From an uncultured Clostridia bacterium (lineage in GTDB: Bacteria > Bacillota > Clostridia > Christensenellales > Aristaeellaceae), in the NCBI GenBank assembly GCA_945877525.1, contig CAMDVP010000107.1:1-9724 (forward strand): DNA of 9,724 nt, given 5' to 3'. A program made the position numbers and the translations under genes. Shown here one piece after another: positions 1 through 6,246 of this stretch. The first letter of the stretch is position 1; each line of letters begins with the position of its first letter. The notes below the pieces were generated by a model. That model made no database searches, was not told the origin of the DNA, and was given only the letters and a program-made list of their open reading frames with translations.

Positions 1-250
1 CAGATTTTTTTGAAAAAGGCTCAGCTCTGACAATCGGTTCGTTTGACGGACCTCCGGCATGGGCGGCCTTCAGGTCGTTGGCATGCAGAAGCAGCACGCG
101 CCTGCCTGTGTCATGGGTCAGCTTGGACGCGACAAAGGCGGCCTGCCCCTCGGACAGGCCGGTGACGGCGGTGATTTTGCCCTCCGAAAGGTTCCGCAGG
201 AGGGTCTTCAGTGCGGCGGAGGACGCTCCGCCCAGAAGCGCTTGATTCAT
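1..250 (-). CDS. mfd: Transcription-repair coupling factor Mfd, N-terminal fragment (runs off the window)
   Basis: Only the first 83 codons are visible; the frame is open to the window edge. The ATG at 250-248 follows pth by 15 nt and has a GAGG ribosome binding site about 8 nt upstream. The visible protein begins MNQALLGG, then has a segment at about residues 26-58 (ITAVTGLSEGQAAFVASKL, then a GRRVLLL strand and HANDLKAA). This resembles the first part of the UvrB-like N-terminal module of Mfd, where a 'G...SGLS...AFLIA.L' block precedes a hydrophobic strand. Mfd is a cytoplasmic DNA translocase that removes RNA polymerase stalled at lesions and recruits UvrA. The helicase motifs and the RNA-polymerase-binding domain lie outside the window, so the call rests on this short match and on the pth-mfd order known from Firmicutes. 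It is probably co-transcribed with pth. Confidence 0.72.
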   Translation of the reverse strand, partial: MNQALLGGASSAALKTLLRNLSEGKITAVTGLSEGQAAFVASKLTHDTGRRVLLLHANDLKAAHAGGPSNEPIVRAEPFSKKS

Positions 251-265
251 GGCGATACCTCGCAC

Positions 266-844
266 TTACTTTCCGTTATAGCTCTGCATGGCGTGCTCCG
301 CGCCGTTTTTCACCCAGTCCTCGGCGCAGTCTGCCGCCAGGGCGAAGGCCTGGGTCATGGCGTCCTGCTCCTCCCGCAGCTGGTAGCGAGACAGCACCCA
401 GTCCGCCAGATCCCAGCCCTCGGGCTTTGCGCCCACCCCCACCCGGATCCGGGGAAAACCCTGCCCCGGCGTGTTGGCCAGGATGGAGCGCATGCCGTTA
501 TGGGTGCCTGCGCTGCCGGCCTTGCGCATGCGCAGGCGGCCAAGGGGCAGGTCGATATCGTCATAGATGACCAGCAGATTTTCCAGGGGACACTTGTACC
601 ACTGCAAAAGCTCCGCCACGCACTGGCCGGAGAGGTTCATGTAGGTCTGGGGCTGGCAGATCACCAGACGGCGGCCCTCCAGGGCGGTTTCGGCCAGCAG
701 GCCGCTGCACTTCTTCCGCGTGAGGCTCACACCCAGGCGGCGGGCCAGCACATCGGTTACCTCAAAGCCCACATTGTGCCGGGTGTGGGCATACTGCAGG
801 CCCGGATTGCCCAGGCCCACGATCAGGCAGGTTTCTTTTTCCAT
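266..844 (-). CDS. pth: Peptidyl-tRNA hydrolase
   Basis: Cytoplasmic enzyme that cleaves the ester bond of peptidyl-tRNAs released from stalled ribosomes, recycling the tRNA. The 192-residue protein is the usual length for bacterial Pth. All conserved residues are visible: N13 in GLGNPG, H23 in TRHNVGF (catalytic base), N70 in PQTYMNLSG, D95 in YDDIDLPLG and N116 in GTHNGMRSI, corresponding to N10, H20, N68, D93 and N114 of the E. coli enzyme. The frame is open 12 codons further upstream, but the ATG at 844-842 is chosen because GGAG sits 7 nt before it and because residue 1 then fits the family N-terminus. It lies 78 nt after purR and 15 nt before mfd, so pth and mfd are probably one transcript. 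Confidence 0.97.
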   Translation of the reverse strand: MEKETCLIVGLGNPGLQYAHTRHNVGFEVTDVLARRLGVSLTRKKCSGLLAETALEGRRLVICQPQTYMNLSGQCVAELLQWYKCPLENLLVIYDDIDLPLGRLRMRKAGSAGTHNGMRSILANTPGQGFPRIRVGVGAKPEGWDLADWVLSRYQLREEQDAMTQAFALAADCAEDWVKNGAEHAMQSYNGK

Positions 845-868
845 GGCGTATCTCCAAAACACGTTTTC

Positions 869-895
869 GCGGAGAGGCAATTCGCGCCCCTCCGC
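869..895 (-). terminator. Hairpin between purR and pth, possible weak terminator
   Basis: A 10-bp stem (869-878 with 886-895, one G-T wobble on the minus strand) closes a 7-nt loop. On the minus strand it follows the purR stop by about 27 nt. The sequence after it is GAAAACGTGTTTTGG, which is not a clean U-tract, so it may be a leaky terminator, an attenuating hairpin or an RNA-stabilising structure between purR and pth. Confidence 0.4.
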
Positions 896-922
896 TGAAG
901 GTAGTAAGGGTCAAACAGGAAA

Positions 923-1744
923 TCAGGCCATCAGCCAGTCCGCGGGGCGGATGGCGGCGGTGGGCTGCTCGTCCTGGGAAATGTCGAGGATCATCAGGCT
1001 CTTCTGGCCGCTGACACGCTTTTTGCCGGGAGCGGCGGTTTCCATGACGAAGGCCATGCCCACCACCTCTACGCTGAATTCGTGCATCAGATCGACCATG
1101 CCCTTGGCTGTGCCGCCGCCCTTGAGGAAGTCGTCCACAATCAGCGCGCGCTGGCCCTCCTTCACCGCGCGGCGGGAGAGGGACATGGTTTCAATATGCC
1201 CGGAGGAGCCGGAAACATAATTGATGTTCACCGCACTGCCCTCGTATACCTTGGAGGAGCGGCGGGCAATGACAAGCGGCACGCCCAGGGCATGGGCGGT
1301 GGTCATTGCCACGGGAATCCCCTTGGTCTCCATGGTGAGGACAAAGTCCGGCGCGGCATCGTAATAGGCCGTGGCGAGAATGTCGCCCATGCGGCGAACG
1401 ATTTCCGGGCTGGACAGGATATCGGACAGGTACAGGAAGCCGCCGGGCAGCACGCGGCCCTGCCCGCTGAGCTGCCGGCTCAGTTCGGCAATGTATTCCC
1501 GGGCCGCTTCGGGCTGCACCGTAGCGCGGTAGCGCACGCCCCCGGCTGCCCCGGTGACCGTGTCCAGTTCGCCCAGGCCAAACTGCCCCACCACCTCGCG
1601 GAGAATGTCGATATCCTCGCTCATGGTGGACTTGGCTGCGCCAAAAAGGTCGCAGAAGTAGGACAGGGTGAAAATGCGGTTGGGCGCGTCGGAAAGAATT
1701 TTCATCATGGCGCTCATGCGCTCGTTGCGGCGGATTTTATCCAC
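923..1744 (-). CDS. purR: Purine operon repressor PurR (Gram-positive, PRPP-binding type)
   Basis: DNA-binding regulator of purine synthesis and transport; in Bacillus PRPP binding releases it from DNA. The 273-residue protein has the two-part Bacillus PurR architecture, unrelated to the LacI-type PurR of E. coli. A winged-helix domain spans about residues 1-75, with AAKSTMSEDIDILRE at 36-50 and VTGAAGGVRY at 63-72. A phosphoribosyltransferase-fold domain follows, with ILPGG/YLSDIL-like motifs (98-110), METKGIPVA (138-146), INYVSGSSGHIETMSL (174-189) and the PRPP-binding loop ALIVDDFLKGGGT (200-212). The start is a GTG at 1744-1742, chosen because AAAGGAG lies 9 nt upstream and the following RRNERM aligns with the RRSGRL start of the Bacillus protein. 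An in-frame ATG 9 codons later has no such site. It has its own extended -10 promoter. I see no clear PurBox in the 60-nt upstream gap. Confidence 0.96.
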   Translation of the reverse strand: MDKIRRNERMSAMMKILSDAPNRIFTLSYFCDLFGAAKSTMSEDIDILREVVGQFGLGELDTVTGAAGGVRYRATVQPEAAREYIAELSRQLSGQGRVLPGGFLYLSDILSSPEIVRRMGDILATAYYDAAPDFVLTMETKGIPVAMTTAHALGVPLVIARRSSKVYEGSAVNINYVSGSSGHIETMSLSRRAVKEGQRALIVDDFLKGGGTAKGMVDLMHEFSVEVVGMAFVMETAAPGKKRVSGQKSLMILDISQDEQPTAAIRPADWLMA

Positions 1745-1773
1745 GGAAGGTCGCTCCTTTCATAGTCCCGCCT

Positions 1774-1782
1774 ATTATAGCA
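1774..1782 (-). promoter_or_regulatory. Extended -10 promoter of purR
   Basis: On the minus strand the sequence reads TGCTATAAT: a perfect TATAAT (1774-1779) preceded by the TGn extension (1780-1782). No good -35 hexamer is present at 17-18 nt, as expected for an extended -10 promoter. It lies 29 nt upstream of the purR GTG, in the gap after the DUF4364 gene, so purR can be transcribed independently. Confidence 0.65.
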
Positions 1783-1805
1783 CAACAGCGCGAATGATGG
1801 AAGCC

Positions 1806-2597
1806 TTAATTTGCAGAAATGTTCGTCTTTTTTTCGTTTTTCTTCCTGTCCAGCCCGCTGCACAGCTCCTGGAGAATCCTTTCGCGCAAAGTCCGGCAGC
1901 ATGAGGGCCAACGGATGGCGTAATGCCGCGCCAGGGCCTCGTCGGCCAGGGTGAGCAGCAGGGTCATGGCGGGATGCTCCGGCACATCGGTGAGGGACAG
2001 AAGCCACTCCTGCCCGCCCAGGCGCTGCACGGCGGTGCAGGGGGGCAGCTCCAGCGAGGGGCTGCCGGGCTGAAAGCCATCAGCGAGGGCGTGGTTCACT
2101 GCATCATACACCGCCGGGGCCGCGGCGCGCCAGCGCTTTTCCAGCAGGGTAGGGGCCTCGTCAGCGGGGAGGGTGAGCACCGCGTCCATCAGCGGCACGC
2201 CACCTTCCAGCAGGCGCAGGTGCAGGCAGATGCTGCCGTCCTTCAGGGTGAAGGAATCCGCGGGGGCCTGCTGCTCGGCACGGAAGCGCGCACGCCAGAC
2301 GGGAAAGGCACCGTCCATCGCCCCGCGGCGGCTGACGGGAATGCGCTGGACGAAGGCCTCCAGCGTATACAGCCCTTCGGCGGTGGGTTCGAGCAGGTTG
2401 CCCGCCGGATGGGGCAGGGTGCGCAATTGGCCCTGCTCCTCCATGTCGCACAGGTTCAGCTGCATGGTAAAATAATTCATCAGGTCCAGCTCTACCAGGA
2501 ACTGCAGTAGCTCCGTGTCCGTCACGGCCCCCAGACCCCGCAGGGCGTAGAGAATGGTCAGCTTGCTCTCCGGCTCGGGAATATGCTTGCGCTCCAT
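1806..2597 (-). CDS. DUF4364 family winged-helix protein with long C-terminal extension
   Basis: The function is unknown. The N-terminus matches the clostridial DUF4364 family: SKLTILYALRGLG (11-23), a turn into TELLQFLVELDLMNYFTMQ (28-46), then a recognition-helix-like segment with MEEQGQL (52-58) and a wing ending in LEPTAEGLYTLEAF (69-82). This is a predicted winged helix. A beta-rich part follows with DSFTLKDGSICLHLRLLE and LMDAVLTLPADEA (114-148). Family members I recall end near residue 170-180, whereas this protein continues to 263 with an Ala/Leu-rich region and a lysine-rich tail. The frame is open 10 codons upstream, but ATG 2597-2595 is preferred because GGGAGGA ends 5 nt before it. 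It is cytoplasmic, with no membrane segment. The gene lies just after the terminator of the HPr-like gene, and no separate promoter is evident in the 76-nt gap, so read-through or a promoter inside the upstream gene is likely. A transcription-regulator role is inference. Confidence 0.85.
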   Translation of the reverse strand: MERKHIPEPESKLTILYALRGLGAVTDTELLQFLVELDLMNYFTMQLNLCDMEEQGQLRTLPHPAGNLLEPTAEGLYTLEAFVQRIPVSRRGAMDGAFPVWRARFRAEQQAPADSFTLKDGSICLHLRLLEGGVPLMDAVLTLPADEAPTLLEKRWRAAAPAVYDAVNHALADGFQPGSPSLELPPCTAVQRLGGQEWLLSLTDVPEHPAMTLLLTLADEALARHYAIRWPSCCRTLRERILQELCSGLDRKKNEKKTNISAN

Positions 2598-2615
2598 GGA
2601 ATCCTCCCGATAAAG

Positions 2616-2647
2616 AAAGCCTCCCAAACTCGCGCTTGAGAGGCTTT
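2616..2647 (-). terminator. Rho-independent terminator of the HPr-like gene
   Basis: An 8-bp stem (2616-2623 with 2640-2647, AAAGCCTC on the plus strand) is extended inward by 3 more pairs after one mismatch. On the minus strand the stem runs into TTTCTTTAT. It lies 26 nt past the HPr-like stop and overlaps the region just before the DUF4364 ribosome binding site, so the two genes are at least partly uncoupled. Confidence 0.7.
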
Positions 2648-2673
2648 GGTCGCTTGTATCAGCCAGCTGGCGA

Positions 2674-2901
2674 TCAGGCCAGGAAGGGCTTGATATCGTT
2701 CATCAGGTCGTCGCAGTCGTCAGCGTACACCTCAAGGGTGATGGGCTTGCTCAGATCCAGGCTGAAGATGCCCAGGATGGACTTGGCGTCAACCACGTGA
2801 CGGTCGGCCCGCAGGTCCATATCGTAGGGATAGCGGTTGACCATATTCACGAAGGTCTTGACGTTCTCGGCCAGACTCAGCTTGATGTTAATGGACTTCA
2901 T
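2674..2901 (-). CDS. HPr-like protein lacking the phosphorylatable His-15
   Basis: The 75-residue protein has the length and pattern of PTS phosphocarrier HPr, and its second half is a clear match: VVDAKSILGIFSLDL (36-50) aligns with the HPr region around Ser-46, followed by LEVYADDCDDLMNDI (56-70), which matches the last strand and helix. Ser-41 corresponds to the regulatory Ser-46. The active-site region of HPr (G-I-H-A-R-P-A) is replaced: with the same register, positions 10, 12 and 13 are Leu, Glu and Asn instead of His-15, Arg-17 and Pro-18. It therefore cannot relay phosphate in the PTS as HPr does. Proteins of this type occur in Clostridia; Bacillus Crh (Gln-15, Ser-46) is a functional precedent for a purely regulatory HPr homologue. 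ATG 2901-2899 is chosen over a GTG four codons upstream because that GTG overlaps the AAGGAGG ribosome binding site. It is monocistronic, with its own promoter and terminator. A regulatory role is inference. Confidence 0.88.
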   Translation of the reverse strand: MKSINIKLSLAENVKTFVNMVNRYPYDMDLRADRHVVDAKSILGIFSLDLSKPITLEVYADDCDDLMNDIKPFLA

Positions 2902-2936
2902 ACTTGGAAGCACCTCCTTATTTATGGTACGTGGCT

Positions 2937-2965
2937 ATTATACTCTAAGACGGAAAAAAATGCAA
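2937..2965 (-). promoter_or_regulatory. Sigma-A promoter of the HPr-like gene
   Basis: On the minus strand TTGCAT (2960-2965) and a perfect TATAAT (2937-2942) are separated by 17 nt. The -10 lies 35 nt upstream of the ATG. An alternative TTGACC further upstream is too distant (33 nt) to serve as the -35. Confidence 0.8.
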
Positions 2966-3072
2966 TAGAAAAACAGGTCAAATCTGCATTAAAAAGAGCC
3001 AAAACCACGAAAAATCAAAGGTTTGCGGCAAGGCGGCGGGCTGGATGGGAAAATGCGGGCAGGAAAAAGCAG

Positions 3073-3106
3073 GCGCGCCCCGGGGAGAAAAGGCCCGGGG
3101 CGGCGC
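3073..3106. terminator. GC-rich hairpin in the divergent intergenic region
   Basis: GCCCCGGG (3077-3084) pairs with CCCGGGGC (3094-3101), and GCGC (3073-3076) with GCGC (3103-3106) across a single bulged G; the loop is 9 nt and starts GAGAAAAG. On the minus strand a CTTTTT run follows a few bases after the stem. On the plus strand the promoter of the next operon begins immediately. No gene enters this hairpin from either side in the window, so it is an orphan terminator-like structure. The remainder of the 275-nt divergent gap (2966-3072) is A-rich then GC-rich and holds nothing else I can identify. Confidence 0.45.
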
Positions 3107-3107
3107 G

Positions 3108-3136
3108 TTGACATTCGGGGCCGGATATGCTATGAT
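3108..3136 (+). promoter_or_regulatory. Strong sigma-A promoter of the exported-protein operon
   Basis: A consensus -35 TTGACA (3108-3113) and a near-consensus -10 TATGAT (3131-3136) are separated by exactly 17 nt. It lies 40 nt upstream of the ATG of the DUF6273-type gene. Confidence 0.85.
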
Positions 3137-3176
3137 TTTTCAGGCATTCATCCATGACAGACAAGGAGGAAACCTG

Positions 3177-3920
3177 ATGCGCCGTTCCTTATGCCGCGGA
3201 TGGTACGCGGTTTTTTTCATGCTTGCAGCGCTGCTTCTGCCGCAGCTTTCCCTTGCGGAGGAAGGGCTCGCCCTGCGGGGATACAGCTCTGCAGAGGGCT
3301 ATGTATACCTGAACCTGGGCGAAACCGAGCAGACCCTGGAGGGCGATGTGCTGCCCATTGTGTGGCGGGTGCTTTCTGTTGAGGAGAACAGGGCGTACAT
3401 CGTCAGCGAATATGTGCTGGGAAACCACCGAATTCACCCTGATGACAACGAGTGGATTGCCTTCGGGGCGGACTTTGCCAAGACGGAAATGTGCGAGTTT
3501 CTCAACGGCACCTTCGCGCCGAAGGTGTTTACGGAGGAAGAACTGTCCTATATTGTAGAAACGGAGAAGTACGGGCGGATGTTCCTGCTCTCCAGCGATG
3601 ATCTGAAAAATAAGGCGTACGGCTTTGGCACCGATAAATCCCGCAAGGCCTGGGGCACGGAATACGCCGTGGCCAACGGGCTGTTCAAGTATGGCGTGGG
3701 CAACGGCTCCCACAGCCCCTACTGGACGCTGAGCCAGAGCAGCACCGCCCCCTATGCCGCCCGCTGCACCAAGGCAAAGGGCAACCTGGGCTGGATCCGC
3801 GTGGTGGTGGAAAACGAGGGCTACCGCCCCGCCTGCTACCTTGACCTGAACGCCTGCGCTGTGGTTGGGGGCGGAGGAACGCTGGATGATCCCTACCGTT
3901 TGGGCAGCCGGGCGGAATAA
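3177..3920 (+). CDS. Secreted DUF6273-type protein
   Basis: A 247-residue exported protein of unknown function. Residues 1-27 form a signal peptide: basic RRSLCR start, hydrophobic core YAVFFMLAALLLPQ, and a cleavage site after LSLA, before Glu-28. No lipobox, membrane anchor or sortase motif is seen, so the mature protein is probably released or loosely wall-associated. The mature part follows the DUF6273 pattern: PIVWRVLSVEENRAYIVSEYVL (60-81), CEFLNGTF (106-113), FTEEELSYI (118-126), MFLLSSDDL (135-143), a YWTLSQSS-type segment (182-189), GYRPACYLDLN (215-225) and a terminal GGGTLDDPYRL (232-242). The start is fixed by AAGGAGG 7 nt before ATG 3177-3179; the frame is open upstream but runs through the promoter. 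It is the first gene of an operon, with the deacetylase/glycosidase fusion 39 nt downstream. The family is often found in Clostridia in surface-protein contexts, but no biochemical role can be assigned. Confidence 0.85.
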   Translation: MRRSLCRGWYAVFFMLAALLLPQLSLAEEGLALRGYSSAEGYVYLNLGETEQTLEGDVLPIVWRVLSVEENRAYIVSEYVLGNHRIHPDDNEWIAFGADFAKTEMCEFLNGTFAPKVFTEEELSYIVETEKYGRMFLLSSDDLKNKAYGFGTDKSRKAWGTEYAVANGLFKYGVGNGSHSPYWTLSQSSTAPYAARCTKAKGNLGWIRVVVENEGYRPACYLDLNACAVVGGGGTLDDPYRLGSRAE

Positions 3921-3959
3921 GCCCCAGCTGCGCCCCAACACAAAAAGGAGGAACCTGCC

Positions 3960-6131
3960 ATGCAATGCGAAAGCAATCGCCCGCGCCGCATTCTGCGGCT
4001 TCTGGCCTTCACAGCCGTGCTGCTTCTGACGCTTGTGCTCAGTGCCGCGGCCCTGGCGGCGGAGGCAATGGATATTACCGAGGACTGCAAGTTCAAAACA
4101 TCGGGCACCAAATACAAGTATACGCAGATGACCGACAAAAAGTATACAACCAAGTGGGAAAGCAATAAAACCAAGGCCCCTAATATCCAGATTACCGCCA
4201 CGAAGGCCATGCCCATCAAGTATTTGTATGTATGCTTTGCCTCGATTCCCGAGGCATGGGAGGTGCAGGTGGCCGACGGCGACGACTGGATGACCGCCAT
4301 TCCCGGAGATACGCGCTTTCTTCACACCCTGGTTACGCTGCCGGAGCCCGCGGAAAAGGTGCGCCTGATTGTCCGCAGCGAAAAGCAGTGCGTGCTGGCC
4401 ATTAACGAGCTGTTTGTGCTGGGGGAGGGCGAGCTGCCCGACTGGGTTCAGGTGTGGGAGCCCACCTGTGAAAAGGCGGATATCCTGTTTCTGTCCACCC
4501 ACCCCGATGACGAGCTGATTTTCTTTGGCGGCGCCATTCCCACCTATGCGGCGGAGCAGCAGCGGGATGTTGTGGTGGCGTACTTCACCAAGTCGAATAC
4601 CACCCGCTCCTCCGAGCTGCTCAACGGCCTGTGGAGCATGGGCGTGCGGAATTACCCCGTGATCGGCCCCTTCGGTGATACTTACAGCAAAACGATGGAG
4701 GCTGCCTACAAGGCGGCGGGCGGGCAGGAGAAGGTCCGGTCCTGGATTGTGGAACTGTACCGCAAATACCGCCCGGAGGTGGTGGTGACCCAGGACAAGG
4801 ACGGCGAATACGGGCACTATCAGCACCGGATGATTGCCGAGGCGGCGATGGACTGCATTGAGCTGGCCAATACCGAGGGTGAGTTCCTGGACTCCTTCCT
4901 GACCTACGGCAACTGGCAGGTGAAAAAGCTCTACCTGCACCTGTGGCCGGAAAACCAGATCGTGTTCGACTGGAACGAGCCCCTTCAGTCCATGGGCGGC
5001 ATGACCGGGCTGGAGCTGGCCAACAGGGCTTATACCACCTATCATATTACCCAGCGTACCTCCGGCATGAGCGTAATGGAAACCGGCACGGAATATGACA
5101 ACCGCGTATTCGGCCTGGCCTACACCGCCGTGGGCGAGGATGTCCGCAAGGACGACTTCCTGGAAAATATCTACGACCAGCCCGGCTCTTATGTGCCCGC
5201 GCCCGCTACCACTGCGCCCACCCCTGCACCCACGCCCGTGCCGGCCTATGTGTCCAAAACCCCGGCGCTGAACGAGGCGGGCTTCCTGGACGAGGGCGAG
5301 TTTATCTATTCCAGCGAGGACGAGGGACTGTGGATCTTCATCAATCAGACCTGCCGCATCATCATCGAGCGCAAGTATGACGCCAGCATGCCCCTGACCT
5401 GGTTCGAGGCGGAAATCTGGAGCGACGTGGAGGCGGGCGAGCTGCTTCGCACCATCCAGAACGACCCGGAGAAAATGGGCAAGGTGCGTGCCGACGCCCA
5501 GGAAACCGCCAAGAAGCATCAGGTGGTGTTTGCCATGAACACCGACTATTATACCTACCGAATCGGCGGCCCCCGCAAAATTGGCGTGGTCATCCGCGAC
5601 GGGAAGATTCTCTACGACGACCGCTACACTGAGGAGCAGGCCAACAACGCCTACCTGTTCCCCAACCTGGACAGCCTGGCCTTCTATCCCGACGGCCGGC
5701 TGGAGGTGTACCGCAGCTACGAAAAATCCGCCCAGGAATATGTGGATGAGGGCGCCTACGCGGTGTATTCCTTTGGACCGTACCTGATGAAGGACGGCGC
5801 GCTGTCCGCCAAGGCGTATACCTCCTCCGACAGCAAGAACCCCCGCTGCGCCCTGGGCATGGTGGAGCCGGGACATTATGTGGCCATCCTGGCCGAGGGC
5901 CGGCTGAAGCGTTCGGGCGGCATCACGGTGGGCTATCTGGCCAAGATGATGCGGGAAAAGGGCTGCGTGAACGCCTTCAACCTGGATGGCGGACAGACCG
6001 CGGTGATGGTGTTCATGGGCAAGCAGCTGAATCTGATTGGCAAATATGACGGCAAGACCAACTCCCGCCCCACCTCCGAGGTGCTGGGCATTGGCACCTC
6101 CGACCAGGTGGGCGTATACGAAGTGAAATAA
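3960..6131 (+). CDS. Secreted fusion: F5/8-like domain, PIG-L/LmbE deacetylase, phosphodiester glycosidase (NAGPA)
   Basis: A 723-residue exported protein with two enzyme domains. Residues 1-34 are a signal peptide (RPRRILRLL, hydrophobic core, ALAA). Residues about 38-155 resemble an F5/8 type C (discoidin) fold, with a TDKKYTTKW-like motif at 58-66 and EAWEVQVADG at 98-107. Residues about 172-400 are a PIG-L/LmbE de-N-acetylase: STHPDDE at 179-185 gives H181 and D184 as zinc ligands and D183 as general base, and GHYQH at 285-289 gives the third ligand H289, as in MshB. A Pro/Thr/Ala linker (411-429) leads to a phosphodiester glycosidase domain (about 440-723): VVFAMNTDYY (522-531), GVVIRDGKIL (542-551), SFGPYLMKDGAL (604-615), PRCALGM (628-634) and FNLDGGQTAVM (673-683). 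The start has AAGGAGG at good spacing. No wall anchor is seen; the F5/8-like region may bind glycan. The second gene of the operon, it ends in a GC-rich hairpin. Domain identities are secure; the substrate is unknown. Confidence 0.93.
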   Translation: MQCESNRPRRILRLLAFTAVLLLTLVLSAAALAAEAMDITEDCKFKTSGTKYKYTQMTDKKYTTKWESNKTKAPNIQITATKAMPIKYLYVCFASIPEAWEVQVADGDDWMTAIPGDTRFLHTLVTLPEPAEKVRLIVRSEKQCVLAINELFVLGEGELPDWVQVWEPTCEKADILFLSTHPDDELIFFGGAIPTYAAEQQRDVVVAYFTKSNTTRSSELLNGLWSMGVRNYPVIGPFGDTYSKTMEAAYKAAGGQEKVRSWIVELYRKYRPEVVVTQDKDGEYGHYQHRMIAEAAMDCIELANTEGEFLDSFLTYGNWQVKKLYLHLWPENQIVFDWNEPLQSMGGMTGLELANRAYTTYHITQRTSGMSVMETGTEYDNRVFGLAYTAVGEDVRKDDFLENIYDQPGSYVPAPATTAPTPAPTPVPAYVSKTPALNEAGFLDEGEFIYSSEDEGLWIFINQTCRIIIERKYDASMPLTWFEAEIWSDVEAGELLRTIQNDPEKMGKVRADAQETAKKHQVVFAMNTDYYTYRIGGPRKIGVVIRDGKILYDDRYTEEQANNAYLFPNLDSLAFYPDGRLEVYRSYEKSAQEYVDEGAYAVYSFGPYLMKDGALSAKAYTSSDSKNPRCALGMVEPGHYVAILAEGRLKRSGGITVGYLAKMMREKGCVNAFNLDGGQTAVMVFMGKQLNLIGKYDGKTNSRPTSEVLGIGTSDQVGVYEVK

Positions 6132-6148
6132 TACACAGGAAGCACAGC

Positions 6149-6187
6149 GCGCGGGGGAGAAAAGCGCTTCCCCGCGCTTGTGCTTTT
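6149..6187 (+). terminator. Terminator of the exported-protein operon
   Basis: GCGCGGGG (6149-6156) pairs with CCCCGCGC (6170-6177) around a 13-nt loop that starts GAGAAAAG and itself contains the palindrome AAGCGCTT. The stem is followed by TTGTGCTTTT, a modest U-tract. It lies 17 nt after the stop codon. Its tail overlaps the proposed argH -35. Confidence 0.7.
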
Positions 6188-6207
6188 CGCCCATAGCGTG
6201 GTATACT
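6178..6207 (+). promoter_or_regulatory. Putative argH promoter
   Basis: A good -10, TATACT (6202-6207), is preceded at 18 nt by TTGTGC (6178-6183), a weak -35 that matches only the TTG. The -10 is 39 nt upstream of the argH ATG. The position directly after a terminator supports independent transcription of argH. Confidence 0.5.
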
Positions 6208-6220
6208 GGGCTTGTGACGT

Positions 6221-6232
6221 TTGATGCATCAA
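6221..6232. promoter_or_regulatory. Perfect 12-bp palindrome overlapping the argH ribosome binding site
   Basis: TTGATGCATCAA is a perfect dyad in the predicted argH leader, about 13 nt after the -10. Its last two bases are the first of AAGGAGG (6231-6237). It could be a repressor site or mask the ribosome binding site. It does not clearly match the AT-rich ArgR box, so no regulator is named. Confidence 0.3.
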
Positions 6233-6246
6233 GGAGGAACGGATTG

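Noticed and set aside
59..898. Plus-strand open frame opposite mfd and pth
   Set aside because: Antisense shadow of pth, whose catalytic residues are all conserved on the other strand; no ribosome binding site or recognisable domain.
1923..2510. Plus-strand open frame opposite the DUF4364 gene
   Set aside because: Gln/Gly/His-rich shadow of the minus-strand gene, with no recognisable domain.
2972..2982. TTGACC on the minus strand as a -35 for the HPr-like gene
   Set aside because: It is 33 nt from the TATAAT, too far for a sigma-A promoter; TTGCAT at 17 nt fits instead.
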